Shown here piece by piece: positions 52,184 to 60,531 of a DNA stretch of 64,000 nucleotides. The translations under genes and the position numbers were made by a program. Below the pieces are notes generated by a model, which saw only the letters and a program-made list of their open reading frames with translations, was not told the origin of the DNA and did not search any database. This DNA is from Streptomyces spiroverticillatus (GTDB lineage: Bacteria; Actinomycetota; Actinomycetes; Streptomycetales; Streptomycetaceae): the NCBI GenBank assembly GCA_014650415.1, contig BMUX01000009.1, positions 124,001-188,000 on the forward strand, read 5' to 3'. The stretch's first letter is position 1. The number at the start of each line of letters is the position of its first letter.

Positions 52184-53449
52184 CTACTTGCCCGGCCAGA
52201 GGCCGTCCGGGGTCAGGCCGAGCAGAGAGATCGCGTTGCCGCGCACGATCCGGTCCACCACGTCCGGCGGCAAGTGCCCCATCTGGGATTCGCCGACCTC
52301 CCTCGACTTCGGCCACGTCGAGTCCGAGTGCGGGTAGTCCGTCTCGTAGAGGACGTTGCCGACGCCGATCGCGTCCAGGTTCTTCAGGCCGAAGGCGTCG
52401 TCGAAGAAGCAGCCGTAGACGTGTGAGGCGAAGAGCTCGGACGGCGGGCGGTGGACCTTGTCGGCCACCCCGCCCCAGCCGCGGTTCTCCTCCCAGACCA
52501 CGTCCGCGCGTTCCAGGATGTACGGGATCCAGCCGATCTGGCCCTCCGCATACATGATCTTCAGGCCCGGGAAGCGTTCGAACTTGCCGCTCATCAGCCA
52601 GTCGACCATCGAGAAGCAGCAGTTGGCGAAGGTGATGGTCGAGCCGACGGCGGGGGGTGCGTCCGCCGAGGTGGAGGGCATCTTCGAGGACGAGCCGATG
52701 TGCATCGCGATGACCGTCCCCGTCTCCGCGCAGGCCGCGAGGAAGGGATCCCAGTCGTCCGTGTGGATGGACGGGAGGCCCAGGTGCGGCGGGATCTCGG
52801 AGAAGGCGACCGCGCGGACGCCGCGGGCGGCGTTGCGGCGGACCTCGGCGGCGGCGAGTTCCGCGTCCCAGAGGGGGACGAGGGTGAGCGGGATGAGGCG
52901 GCCGTGGGCCTCGGGGCCGCACCACTCCTCCACCATCCAGTCGTTGTACGCCCGTACGCCCAGCAGCCCCAGCTCCCGGTCCTTCGCCTCCGTGAAGGTC
53001 TGGCCGCAGAAGCGCGGGAAGGTCGGGAAGCAGAGCGCGGACTGCACGTGGTTGACGTCCATGTCGGCGAGGCGGTCGGGGACCGAGTAGGAGCCCGGTC
53101 GCATCTGCTCGTACGTGATGACTTCGAGTTTGATCTCGTCGCGGTCGTAGCCGACGGCCGTGTCCAGGCGGGTGAGGGGGCGGTGCAGGTCCTCGTAGAT
53201 CCACCAGTCGCCGATCGGGCCTTCGTCGCCCTTCTCGCCCATGACCGGCGCGAACTTCCCGCCCAGGAAGGTCATTTCCTTCAGAGGGGCCCGGACGATA
53301 CGGGGCCCGATGTCCCGGTACTTGGCGGGGAGGCGGTCCTGCCAGACGCCGGGGGGCTCCACCGTGTGGTCGTCCACCGAGATGATCCTCGGGAAGGTGT
53401 CGGTTTCGCTTGCTGTGTTCGTTGTGCTCGCTATGCCCGTTCCGTCCAT
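52184..53449 (-). CDS. Amidohydrolase family protein
   Basis: 421 aa from ATG 53449 (GGGAGACG upstream); a GTG at 53488 is possible. The family motifs are IISVDDHTVEPPGVW near the start, AVAFSEIPPHLGLPSIHTDD, IAMHIGSSSKMP and NVLYETDYPHSDSTWPKS, a common amidohydrolase-2 pattern with metal-binding His and Asp residues. Such enzymes hydrolyse or decarboxylate aromatic or cyclic acids. A palindromic operator lies 62 bp upstream, so it belongs with the SDR, LLM and acyl-CoA genes. Confidence 0.9.
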   Translation of the reverse strand: MDGTGIASTTNTASETDTFPRIISVDDHTVEPPGVWQDRLPAKYRDIGPRIVRAPLKEMTFLGGKFAPVMGEKGDEGPIGDWWIYEDLHRPLTRLDTAVGYDRDEIKLEVITYEQMRPGSYSVPDRLADMDVNHVQSALCFPTFPRFCGQTFTEAKDRELGLLGVRAYNDWMVEEWCGPEAHGRLIPLTLVPLWDAELAAAEVRRNAARGVRAVAFSEIPPHLGLPSIHTDDWDPFLAACAETGTVIAMHIGSSSKMPSTSADAPPAVGSTITFANCCFSMVDWLMSGKFERFPGLKIMYAEGQIGWIPYILERADVVWEENRGWGGVADKVHRPPSELFASHVYGCFFDDAFGLKNLDAIGVGNVLYETDYPHSDSTWPKSREVGESQMGHLPPDVVDRIVRGNAISLLGLTPDGLWPGK

Positions 53450-53510
53450 GTCGTACGTCTCCCTGTTCGTCTCCGCACCGGGCTCCAACCAGCGCCACGG
53501 TACCGCCGAT

Positions 53511-53525
53511 CTGACGATCCGTCAG
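53511..53525. promoter_or_regulatory. Palindromic operator 6
   Basis: CTGACGATCCGTCAG, perfect arms, 62 bp upstream of the amidohydrolase start and 159 bp before the divergent SARP start. Confidence 0.7.
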
Positions 53526-53683
53526 GTGCGTGTGCGTACAGGGGTGGACGCAGTTTCCGCCCGCATTCTTGAGGTTCCTCTGAGGTTCGACTGCTGACGC
53601 ACTCGGCATGGACAAGGCAAACTGACCCTGTCAACAAGAGCCGCAACAAGGGCGCTACGGGAAGTAACGGCAGGGGGAGCGCG

Positions 53684-56620
53684 ATGGACCGCATACCGGG
53701 CGAGGTTCCGGGCGAGGACACCGCCACCCGTGAACTGCGCTTCAGCCTGCTGGGGCCGGTCCGCGCCTGGCGCGGCGGCGAACCCGTGCCCGCCGGTTCG
53801 CCGCAGCAGCGGGCCCTCCTCGCCCTGTTGCTGCTCCGCGAGGGGCGCACCGCGACCGCCGCCGAGCTGATCGACGGCGTGTGGGGCGAGGAGCCGCCGT
53901 CGCAGGCGCTGGCCGCGATACGGACGTACGCCTCCCGACTGCGCAAGGCGCTCGGCGCGGACGTGCTGGTCAGCGTGGCCGGCGGGTACGCGATCCGGCC
54001 CGCGCCCGGGGCGCTGGACCTCGCGGTGGCACAGGAGTTGACCGTCGACGCGGACAAGGCCCGGGCGGGCGGCGACCGTTGCGCGGCGCGCTCGCTGCTG
54101 GGCAAGGCGCTCGGGCTGTGGGACGGGGAGGCACTGGCCTCCGTACCCGGACCGTACGCGGAATCGCAGCGGGCGCGGCTGGAGGAGTGGCGGCTCCAGC
54201 TCACCGAGACCCGGCTCGACCTGGACCTGGAGGTCGGCTGCCACGCGGAGGCGGTGTCGGAGCTGACCGCGCTCACCGCCGCGCACCCGCTGCGGGAGCG
54301 GCTGCGCGAGCTGCTGATGCTGGCGCTGTACCGGTGCGGGCGGCAGGCGGAGGCGCTCGCCGTGTACGCCGACACGCGCCGCCTCCTCGCCGACGAACTC
54401 GGCGTGGACCCGCGCCCCGAACTCTCCCGCCTCCAGCAGCGCATCCTGGAGGCCGACGAGGAGCTGGCCCGCCCCGTCGAGATCCCGGCGGCGGTCGCGG
54501 CCCCGCCCGTCCGCCCCGCCCAACTCCCGGCCTCCGTACCGGACTTCACCGGCCGCGCCTCCTTCGTACGCGAACTCGGCGAGCAGCTCGCGCAGGCCGA
54601 GACGAGCGTGATGGCGGTGTCGGCGCTCGCCGGGATCGGGGGCGTCGGCAAGACCACGCTCGCGGTGCACGTGGCGCATGCGGCGCGGCCGCACTTCCCG
54701 GACGGTCAGCTGTACGTCGACCTCCAGGGGGCGGGGTCGCGGCCCGCCGAGCCGGAGACGGTGCTCGGCGCGTTCCTGCGGGCGCTCGGCACGGCGGACA
54801 CCGCGATCCCGGACTCGCTGGACGAGCGGGCGGCGCTGTACCGCTCGACGCTGGACGGGCGGCGGGTGCTGGTCCTGCTGGACAACGCGCGCGACGCGTC
54901 GCAGGTCAGGCCGCTGCTGCCCGGCACGCCCGGGTGCGCGGCGCTCATCACCGCCCGCACCCGGATGGTCGACCTGGCGGGCGCGCACCTCGTCGACCTG
55001 GACGTGATGTCGCCGGAGGAGGCCCTCCAGCTCTTCACGCGGATCGTGGGCGAGGAGCGGGTCGCCGCCGAGCGGGAGGCGGCGCTCGACGTGGTCGGGG
55101 CGTGCGGCTTCCTGCCGCTGGCGATCCGCATCGCCGCCGCCCGGCTGGCGTCGCGGCGCACGTGGACGGTCTCCGTCCTGGCCGCGAAGCTCGCAGACGA
55201 GCGGCGCAGGCTGGACGAACTCCAGGCGGGCGACCTCGCGGTCAAGGCCACCTTCGAGCTGGGCTACGGGCAGTTGGAGCCCGCCCAGGCCCGCGCCTTC
55301 CGCCTCCTCGGCCTGGCGGACGGCCCGGACATCTCCCTGGCCGCGGCCGCCGCCGTACTGGACCTCCCCCTGTACGACGCGGAGGACCTGCTGGAGGCGC
55401 TGGTCGACACCTCCCTCCTGGAATCGGCCTCGCCGGGCCGCTACCGCTTCCACGACCTCGTACGGCTCTACGCGCGTGCGTGCGCGGAGCGCGACGAGCA
55501 GCCGCCGGAGGAGCGGGGGGCGGCGCTGTCGCGGCTGCTGGACTTCTATTTGGCGACGGCGGCGGGGGTGTACGCCATCGAGCGCCCTGGGGACCGGCTG
55601 GTCGAGCACCTGGAGCCGACCGACCGCGCCGGTCTCGCCTTCACCGACCGGCACACCGCGCAGGACTGGCTGTACCGGGAGGCGGGGCCACTGCTGGCGT
55701 GCGTACGGCAGTCGTCGGGGGCGGGGTCGGTGCGGCGGGCGGTGGATTTGTTGTGGGCGGCGCTGGATCTGGGGGAATCGGGCGCCAACGCCAAGGAGTA
55801 CGAGTCGACGGCGCGGGCCGTGAAGGAGGCCGCGCGTACGCACGGGGACGAACGCGCCGAAGGGCGGGCATTGCTGACGCTCGCGGACGTGCACCACACG
55901 TCCGGGCGCTTCGAGCAGGCCGAGCTGGAGGCCGAAGGAGTCATACGGCTGGCATCCGCCGCAGGGGACCCGCTGCCCATCTGCTGGGCGCTCAATGCTC
56001 GTGGCGTGGTGGCCCTTTACCAGAGCAGGCACACCGACGGCGAGGCTCACTTCTCGCTGGCCATCGAGCACTTCCGCCGTATCGAGGACCGTCCCGGCGA
56101 GGCAAGCGCTCTGTGCAACCTGTCCCGCATCCATCTGGCCACCAGCCGCACCGAGAGCGCCGTCTCGCTCGCCCGCCAGGGCATTGCGGTCTACGACGGC
56201 ATGGGGAACACCCTGCGGGGCGCCAATGCCCGGTACGCCCTGGGGCTGGCACTCACCCAGGACGGCCAGCACGAGGCGGCTGCGGAGCAGCTTGTCCAGG
56301 CCCTGGAGGTGTTCCGGGACAGCCGCCAACGTCTCTGGGAAGGCATGTCCCTCTTCCGGCTGGCCGAGGTCGACCTGGCGGCCCGGCAGCCGGCTCCGGC
56401 AGCCGCCAAGGCCGAGCAGGCCCTGAGCCTGCTGCGAGGCATCGGCGGCGAGTGGCGGCGCGGCAACGTACTCACCGTCCTCGGCACCGCATTGCACGAG
56501 GTCGGCCAGCAGGGGCGCGCGCGGGTGTGCTGGGAAGAGGCGCTGGCGATCTTCGAGGATTCGAATGCCGCCGAAGCCACGGGCGTGCGCAGGCTGCTGG
56601 CCCCACCCGTCGTCGCCTAG
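53684..56620 (+). CDS. SARP/AfsR-like regulator: winged helix, BTAD, NB-ARC and TPR
   Basis: 978 aa from ATG 53684 (GGGGGAG upstream). Residues about 18-98 are an OmpR-type winged helix (LRFSLLGPVRAWRGGEPVP, ALLALLLLREGRTATAAELI, VWGEEPPSQALAAIRTYASR). The BTAD domain follows (ARSLLGKALGLWDGEALASV, LRERLRELLMLALYRCGRQA, ELGVDPRPELSRLQQRIL). The NTPase has a P-loop, GIGGVGKTTLAVHVAHA (about 318), and the TPR part fills the last 300 residues. It should sense a signal, bind ATP and activate transcription. Three small genes follow on the same strand, two of them D-x-H-A-T repeat proteins; they are the likely targets. Confidence 0.95.
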   Translation: MDRIPGEVPGEDTATRELRFSLLGPVRAWRGGEPVPAGSPQQRALLALLLLREGRTATAAELIDGVWGEEPPSQALAAIRTYASRLRKALGADVLVSVAGGYAIRPAPGALDLAVAQELTVDADKARAGGDRCAARSLLGKALGLWDGEALASVPGPYAESQRARLEEWRLQLTETRLDLDLEVGCHAEAVSELTALTAAHPLRERLRELLMLALYRCGRQAEALAVYADTRRLLADELGVDPRPELSRLQQRILEADEELARPVEIPAAVAAPPVRPAQLPASVPDFTGRASFVRELGEQLAQAETSVMAVSALAGIGGVGKTTLAVHVAHAARPHFPDGQLYVDLQGAGSRPAEPETVLGAFLRALGTADTAIPDSLDERAALYRSTLDGRRVLVLLDNARDASQVRPLLPGTPGCAALITARTRMVDLAGAHLVDLDVMSPEEALQLFTRIVGEERVAAEREAALDVVGACGFLPLAIRIAAARLASRRTWTVSVLAAKLADERRRLDELQAGDLAVKATFELGYGQLEPAQARAFRLLGLADGPDISLAAAAAVLDLPLYDAEDLLEALVDTSLLESASPGRYRFHDLVRLYARACAERDEQPPEERGAALSRLLDFYLATAAGVYAIERPGDRLVEHLEPTDRAGLAFTDRHTAQDWLYREAGPLLACVRQSSGAGSVRRAVDLLWAALDLGESGANAKEYESTARAVKEAARTHGDERAEGRALLTLADVHHTSGRFEQAELEAEGVIRLASAAGDPLPICWALNARGVVALYQSRHTDGEAHFSLAIEHFRRIEDRPGEASALCNLSRIHLATSRTESAVSLARQGIAVYDGMGNTLRGANARYALGLALTQDGQHEAAAEQLVQALEVFRDSRQRLWEGMSLFRLAEVDLAARQPAPAAAKAEQALSLLRGIGGEWRRGNVLTVLGTALHEVGQQGRARVCWEEALAIFEDSNAAEATGVRRLLAPPVVA

Positions 56621-56622
56621 GC

Positions 56623-56641
56623 GTTCATCGTTCGTTTATCG
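56623..56641 (+). promoter_or_regulatory. Direct repeats with 11-bp period, candidate SARP site
   Basis: GTTCATCG (56623) and GTTTATCG (56634) start exactly 11 bp apart, just past the SARP stop. SARPs bind heptamer direct repeats with an 11-bp period about 8 bp before a -10 box; here 8 bp later comes CACGCT. It is about 180 bp from the first HAT-repeat gene. Confidence 0.5.
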
Positions 56642-56816
56642 CCGTCCGGCACGCTTCTGGGTATCGGGTCCGTCGCGTCGGGGGGCAGGCGGGGCCGTGC
56701 ACGGGGCGTCGCACTAGTGTGAACGGCCCTGGAGGCCCGCCCCGTTGCCCACGGGGGAGCGACCGGGCGGGCCTTCACCCCACTGTCCGTCTGCGAATCA
56801 ACAGGAGCCACCCACC

Positions 56817-56972
56817 ATGAGCGACCCGAAGAAGAACGACTCCGACATAAAGCCGCTCGACATCCACGCCACGGGCGCGGACGCCGACAAGCCGAAGCTG
56901 AAGGACATTCACGCCACCTCTGAGCCGGTGACCAACGGAGACATCCACGCCACGTCGGAGCCGGCCAACTAA
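56817..56972 (+). CDS. Small HAT-repeat protein, cytoplasmic, 51 aa
   Basis: ATG 56817 with AGGAG eight bases upstream. Opens MSDPKKNDSDIKP and contains DIHAT three times (residues 15-19, 30-34, 42-46), the last two followed by SEP. It is highly charged, with no signal peptide or Cys. No family is recognised. It lies 196 bp downstream of the SARP, ends before a strong hairpin, and shares the motif with the secreted protein at 57696. Repeated motifs suggest processing into short peptides or repeated ligand binding. Confidence 0.75.
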   Translation: MSDPKKNDSDIKPLDIHATGADADKPKLKDIHATSEPVTNGDIHATSEPAN

Positions 56973-56991
56973 GACCTTCCTGCACGGGGAT

Positions 56992-57028
56992 CGGCCGCGG
57001 CGGCGCGGAGGGGGAGCCGCCGCGGCCG
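56992..57028 (+). terminator. Hairpin after first HAT-repeat gene
   Basis: Perfect 13-bp arms CGGCCGCGGCGGC (56992-57004) and GCCGCCGCGGCCG (57016-57028), 19 bp after the stop. Confidence 0.75.
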
Positions 57029-57160
57029 CATGCTTTCCCGGGCCGGGTCAGCCGCACCCTGTATCCGCAGGTCAGATGGGTACGGGGTCGCAGGCAACCC
57101 GCGCCCTCGTTCCGCCCTCCTCCCGTACGAGACCAGATCGGAAAGGCCGGAACGACCGAC

Positions 57161-57538
57161 ATGACCGCCCAGCGCACCCCTTCTCCTCGGACCCAGCCCG
57201 CCACGGACACCCTGCTCCCGCGCCCCGACCGCACCACCGCCGCCCTGCGCGCCGCGGTGGCCCGGCTGGCTCCCGCGCGGCTCCCGGAGATGGAGCGGCA
57301 GATGGAGGAGGCCCTCTCCCTGGCCGCCCGCACGGGCAGCCTCTCCCCGCTGACGGCGTTCCTGGAGAGCTGGGCGGTGGCGATGGAGATAGCCCGCGTC
57401 CCGTCCTCGGCGGACCGCCTCCGCGAGGCGGAGTACGCGGCCCGCTCGGCGGCCCCGGGCTCCCCGGAGTGGCGCTCGGCGATGGAGGCGATCGGCGCGG
57501 TGCAGGGCGAGGCCCGGAGGGCACTGGCGGAGGGCTGA
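57161..57538 (+). CDS. DUF6247-like small protein
   Basis: 125 aa. The body reads LRAAVARLAPARLPEMERQM, EEALSLAARTGSLSPLTAFL, SWAVAMEIARVPSSADRLRE, matching the actinobacterial DUF6247 pattern of a helical domain built around an acidic helix. A low-complexity Thr/Pro lead precedes it. It has no signal peptide or known motif. It lies between the two HAT-repeat genes on the same strand and may be part of the same system. Family members elsewhere are often beside toxin-antitoxin-like genes, but the function is unknown. Confidence 0.75.
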   Translation: MTAQRTPSPRTQPATDTLLPRPDRTTAALRAAVARLAPARLPEMERQMEEALSLAARTGSLSPLTAFLESWAVAMEIARVPSSADRLREAEYAARSAAPGSPEWRSAMEAIGAVQGEARRALAEG

Positions 57539-57628
57539 GTCATGCCCGGGGCCGAACCGGAGTGACCGCCTCACGCGAGGGTGATCGGCCAACTACGCAC
57601 CGCGAGCGAAAAGTTCTGGCCAAAGCTC

Positions 57629-57657
57629 TTGAGCGCCGCCCCAGCCGTCACTACGGT
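57629..57657 (+). promoter_or_regulatory. Likely promoter of secreted HAT-repeat gene
   Basis: TTGAGC, 17-bp spacer, TACGGT: a good -35/-10 pair for the vegetative sigma factor, 38 bp before the ATG at 57696. Confidence 0.55.
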
Positions 57658-57695
57658 CACTCCCGTCCCACACCCACCTCATCCCGGGAGACCTC

Positions 57696-57896
57696 ATGAC
57701 CCGCGCCAAGAAGATCCTCGTCACCGCCGCCATGGTGGCCGCAGCCGCCGCCGTCGGCACGTCCCCGGCCCTGGCCGACGCGCACGCGACCGTGGCTCCG
57801 CAGGACGCCCACGCCACGTCGACGGACGACCTCCACGCCACGTCCACCACGAACGACCTCCACGCCACGTCCACGGACGACGCCCACGCCTCCTGA
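57696..57896 (+). CDS. Secreted HAT-repeat peptide precursor, 66 aa
   Basis: ATG 57696 with GGGAG upstream. Signal peptide MTRAKKILVTAAMVAAAAAV, predicted cleavage at ALA (residue 27), so the mature chain begins with the first repeat. D-[AL]-H-A-T/S occurs five times (28-32, 37-41, 45-49, 54-58, 62-66), separated by STDD or similar. The mature 39 residues are almost wholly repeat, with no Cys. The spacing of 8 to 9 residues is regular. No family is known to me. It may be a signal peptide, matrix protein or precursor. It shares the motif with the cytoplasmic protein at 56817. Confidence 0.85.
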   Translation: MTRAKKILVTAAMVAAAAAVGTSPALADAHATVAPQDAHATSTDDLHATSTTNDLHATSTDDAHAS

Positions 57897-57909
57897 CCCC
57901 GCGCGTTCC

Positions 57910-57937
57910 GCCCGGGGCGGAGACCCCCGCCCCGGGC
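57910..57937 (+). terminator. Hairpin after second HAT-repeat gene
   Basis: Arms GCCCGGGGCGG (57910-57920) and CCGCCCCGGGC (57927-57937), 14 bp after the stop. Confidence 0.7.
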
Positions 57938-58048
57938 ACGCTCCCGCACCGCATCCCGCCTACAGCGACCGGCCGACCGCTTCGGTCCCTTGCCCATGGC
58001 GGCACCGCAGTGTCCCCACCGGTGGCCCGGTACGGAAGGGGCCGCATG

Positions 58049-58444
58049 TCACAGGGGCATGACGCGCACCGTGGGCGGGCACAGCTTCGTCATGTCGTCC
58101 TCGTCGGAGGTGAAGAGGGCGACCCGGCCGCGCTGCCGGCCCGCGATCACGGCGAGGGCGGCGTCGATGGCGTACTTGTGACCGTGCAGGCCGGTCTGGC
58201 GGAGGAGCTGGATGGCCGTGTCGGCGATCTCTTTGGTGACGGGTTCGACTGCGATCAGGGACATGGTCCAGGACCAGGCGGGCGCACTGATCTTGTCGTG
58301 GTACGCCTCGATGAGAGTCATCGAGCTGGTCACCACGTGAATACGGGACCGCCGGGCTTCCTTGAGTCGGGACCTCATCGCCAGGTCGCCGCGTGCCGCC
58401 CTGGAGAGCGCCTCACAGTCGAGTACGTAACTCAGCTCCGGCAC
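58049..58444 (-). CDS. vapC: PIN-domain toxin (VapC type)
   Basis: 131 aa from GTG 58444, which begins right after the antitoxin's TAA. PIN residues: Asp in VLDCEALS, Glu in MTLIEAYHD, Asp in YAIDAALAVI, and Asp in SDEDDMTKL. These four acids bind a metal and cut RNA. The arrangement with the RHH gene is a VapBC pair. PIN sequences vary, so the RNA target is unknown. Confidence 0.9.
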   Translation of the reverse strand: MPELSYVLDCEALSRAARGDLAMRSRLKEARRSRIHVVTSSMTLIEAYHDKISAPAWSWTMSLIAVEPVTKEIADTAIQLLRQTGLHGHKYAIDAALAVIAGRQRGRVALFTSDEDDMTKLCPPTVRVMPL

Positions 58445-58735
58445 TTACGCCGCCCGGCCTTCCCGCGCCCCGGCAGCTTGAGCGGCTGCACTCTCCTGCT
58501 GCTCGAACCAGAGCTCGATCTCACGCCTCTCGGCCTCCGCAGCAGCCAGCGCATCCTCCGGAACAGGCCCGTACTCCCCTTCCAACCGCTCGACCAGTTC
58601 ACCCAGTCGGTCGTTCTCCCGCTGACGCCTTATGGCCTGTGTGACATACGCACTGAACGCCCCGGCACCCACCTCGCTACGGATCTCCTCGGCCAGCTCT
58701 TCCGGCAGGGTGACGGTGTACTTCTTGGTTGCCAT
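58445..58735 (-). CDS. vapB: RHH-type antitoxin (VapB)
   Basis: 96 aa from ATG 58735. The N-terminal ribbon-helix-helix is YTVTLPEELAEEIRSEVG, then FSAYVTQAIRRQREND. The C-terminal half is an acidic helix that should wrap the toxin (LVERLEGEYGPVPEDALAAA, EAERREIELWFEQQE). It abuts the toxin gene. Confidence 0.88.
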   Translation of the reverse strand: MATKKYTVTLPEELAEEIRSEVGAGAFSAYVTQAIRRQRENDRLGELVERLEGEYGPVPEDALAAAEAERREIELWFEQQESAAAQAAGAREGRAA

Positions 58736-58781
58736 ACCTCAAACCATACCGGGATGGAAGTGACCCGCACCACTCCACAGC

Positions 58782-60434
58782 TCAGCGCCCCGCCCGCCCC
58801 CTCAGCTCCCCCTTCACCACCTTCCCGCTCGCGTTCCTCGGCAGGGACGGGAGGAATTCGACCTCCCGGGGGACCTTGTAGTTGGCCATCTCGCGACGGC
58901 TCCACGCGATCACGTCGTCGGAGGTGAGAGAGGTGTCCGGGCGGCGGACGACGTACGCCTTGCCGACCTCGCCCAGGCGGGGGTCCGGGATGCCGATGAC
59001 CGCGACGTCGGCGATGTCCGGGTGCAGGCCCAGGAGCTGTTCGATCTCGGCGGGGTAGGCGTTGAAGCCGCCCACGATGAACATGTCCTTGATCCGGTCC
59101 GTGATGCGGAGGTTGCCGGACGGGTCGAGCACGCCGACGTCGCCCGTGCGGAGCCAGCCGTCCTCCGTCAGCGCCGCCGCCGTGGCCGCCTCGTCCTCGA
59201 AGTAGCCCTGCATGACGTTGAAGCCGCGGACGAGCACTTCGCCGGGGGTTCCGGGCGGCGCGGAGATGCGTACCTCCGTACCGGGAATGGCCCGGCCCGA
59301 GGTCGTCGCGATGGTGGCCGGGGGGTCGCCGCGGCGGCACATCGAGACGATGCCCGAGGCTTCGGAAAGGCCGTAGGCGGTGAGGACCGTCGCGATGTGG
59401 AGTTCGGAGCGGAGGCGTTCGACCAGTTGCAGGGGGACGACGGCCGCGCCTGTGACGACGAGGCGGAGGGCCGTCAGGTCGTGGGAGGTGCGGGCCGGGT
59501 GGTCCAGGAGGGACTGGTGGAGGGTCGGGGGGCCGGGGAGGACGGAGATGCGTTCGGCGGCGATGTTGGCGAGGACGGTGTCCACGTTGAAGACGGGCTG
59601 CGGGACCATCGTCGCGCCGCGCGTCAGGCAGGCGATGATGCCGGCCTTGTAGCCGAAGGTGTGGAAGAAGGGGTTGACGATGAGGTAGCGGTCGCCCTCG
59701 CGGAGCCCGGCGAGGTCCGCCCAGATGTCGTAGGCGCGCAGGGTCTGGGTGTGGGTGATGACCGCGCCCTTGGGGCGGCCCGTGGTGCCCGAGGTGTAGA
59801 TGATGTCGGAGGGGGCGGTGGCGGGGATCTCCGCTGCACGTGCGCGGACCGTCTCCCCGCTCACGGATTCGCCTGCCGCGAGGAAGTCCTTCCAGGTCAG
59901 GAAGGTGGAGGGGGCGGCGTCGTCGGAGAGGACGACGACATCGGAGAGGTGCGGGAGGCCGGGGAGGGGGCCGCCACCCCCCGGGCCGTCCCCGGGGCCC
60001 TCCCCCGGGCCTTCCGCCGTCGCGCGGCGGAGGGAGGCGACGTACGACGTGCCGAGGAAAGTGCCCGTGATGAAGAGGAGTTTGGTGCGGGACTGGGCGA
60101 GGACGTAGGCCGCCTCGGTGCCCTTGAAGCGGGTGTTGAGGGGGACGAGGACCGCGCCCGCCGTCACCGCGCCGAGGGCGGAGACGATCCAGTCGAGGGT
60201 GTTCGGGGCCCAGATCGCGACCCGGTCGCCCCGCCGCACCCCCCGGGCGAGACAGGCCGCCGCCGCGCGCTCGACACGGTCGCCCAGTTCGGCGTACGAG
60301 ACCCGGGTTCGCCCCTCGACGACGGCCTCCCGGGAGCCGTACCGCCCGGCGGCGTACCGCACCAGCTCGGGGACGGTGCGCCAGGGGGTTTCTCCCCGGA
60401 CCTCTGTCGCTTCGTCCTGTGCGTCGAACTGCAT
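58782..60434 (-). CDS. Acyl-CoA synthetase (FadD/long-chain type)
   Basis: 550 aa from ATG 60434 (GGGAGGG upstream). The AMP-binding motif is IYTSGTTGRPKGAVITHTQ, with FFHTFGYKAGI, YGLSEASG, the linker GWLRTGDVG and the catalytic Lys in NASGKVVKGELRG. It activates an acid to its CoA thioester with ATP. It is divergent from the lipid-transfer operon and shares operators 7 and 8. The acid may be steroid- or terpene-derived, which is inference from neighbours. Confidence 0.93.
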   Translation of the reverse strand: MQFDAQDEATEVRGETPWRTVPELVRYAAGRYGSREAVVEGRTRVSYAELGDRVERAAAACLARGVRRGDRVAIWAPNTLDWIVSALGAVTAGAVLVPLNTRFKGTEAAYVLAQSRTKLLFITGTFLGTSYVASLRRATAEGPGEGPGDGPGGGGPLPGLPHLSDVVVLSDDAAPSTFLTWKDFLAAGESVSGETVRARAAEIPATAPSDIIYTSGTTGRPKGAVITHTQTLRAYDIWADLAGLREGDRYLIVNPFFHTFGYKAGIIACLTRGATMVPQPVFNVDTVLANIAAERISVLPGPPTLHQSLLDHPARTSHDLTALRLVVTGAAVVPLQLVERLRSELHIATVLTAYGLSEASGIVSMCRRGDPPATIATTSGRAIPGTEVRISAPPGTPGEVLVRGFNVMQGYFEDEAATAAALTEDGWLRTGDVGVLDPSGNLRITDRIKDMFIVGGFNAYPAEIEQLLGLHPDIADVAVIGIPDPRLGEVGKAYVVRRPDTSLTSDDVIAWSRREMANYKVPREVEFLPSLPRNASGKVVKGELRGRAGR

Positions 60435-60457
60435 CGCAAGCCCTCCCACACCGCTAG

Positions 60458-60472
60458 CTGACTATCCGTCAG
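60458..60472. promoter_or_regulatory. Palindromic operator 7
   Basis: CTGACTATCCGTCAG, one base off the palindrome, 24 bp before the acyl-CoA synthetase start. Confidence 0.6.
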
Positions 60473-60484
60473 ATTAGCTGTAGC

Positions 60485-60499
60485 CTGACGCGCTGTCAG
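60485..60499. promoter_or_regulatory. Palindromic operator 8
   Basis: CTGACGCGCTGTCAG, one base off, 27 bp from operator 7 and 33 bp before the thiolase-like start. Together the two cover the whole divergent promoter. Confidence 0.6.
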
Positions 60500-60531
60500 C
60501 AGTCAGGACGATCGCGGAGAGGCTGTGGAGC

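Noticed and set aside
53522-56497. Minus-strand open frame of 991 codons opposite the SARP gene
   Set aside because: No domain and composition typical of an antisense frame.
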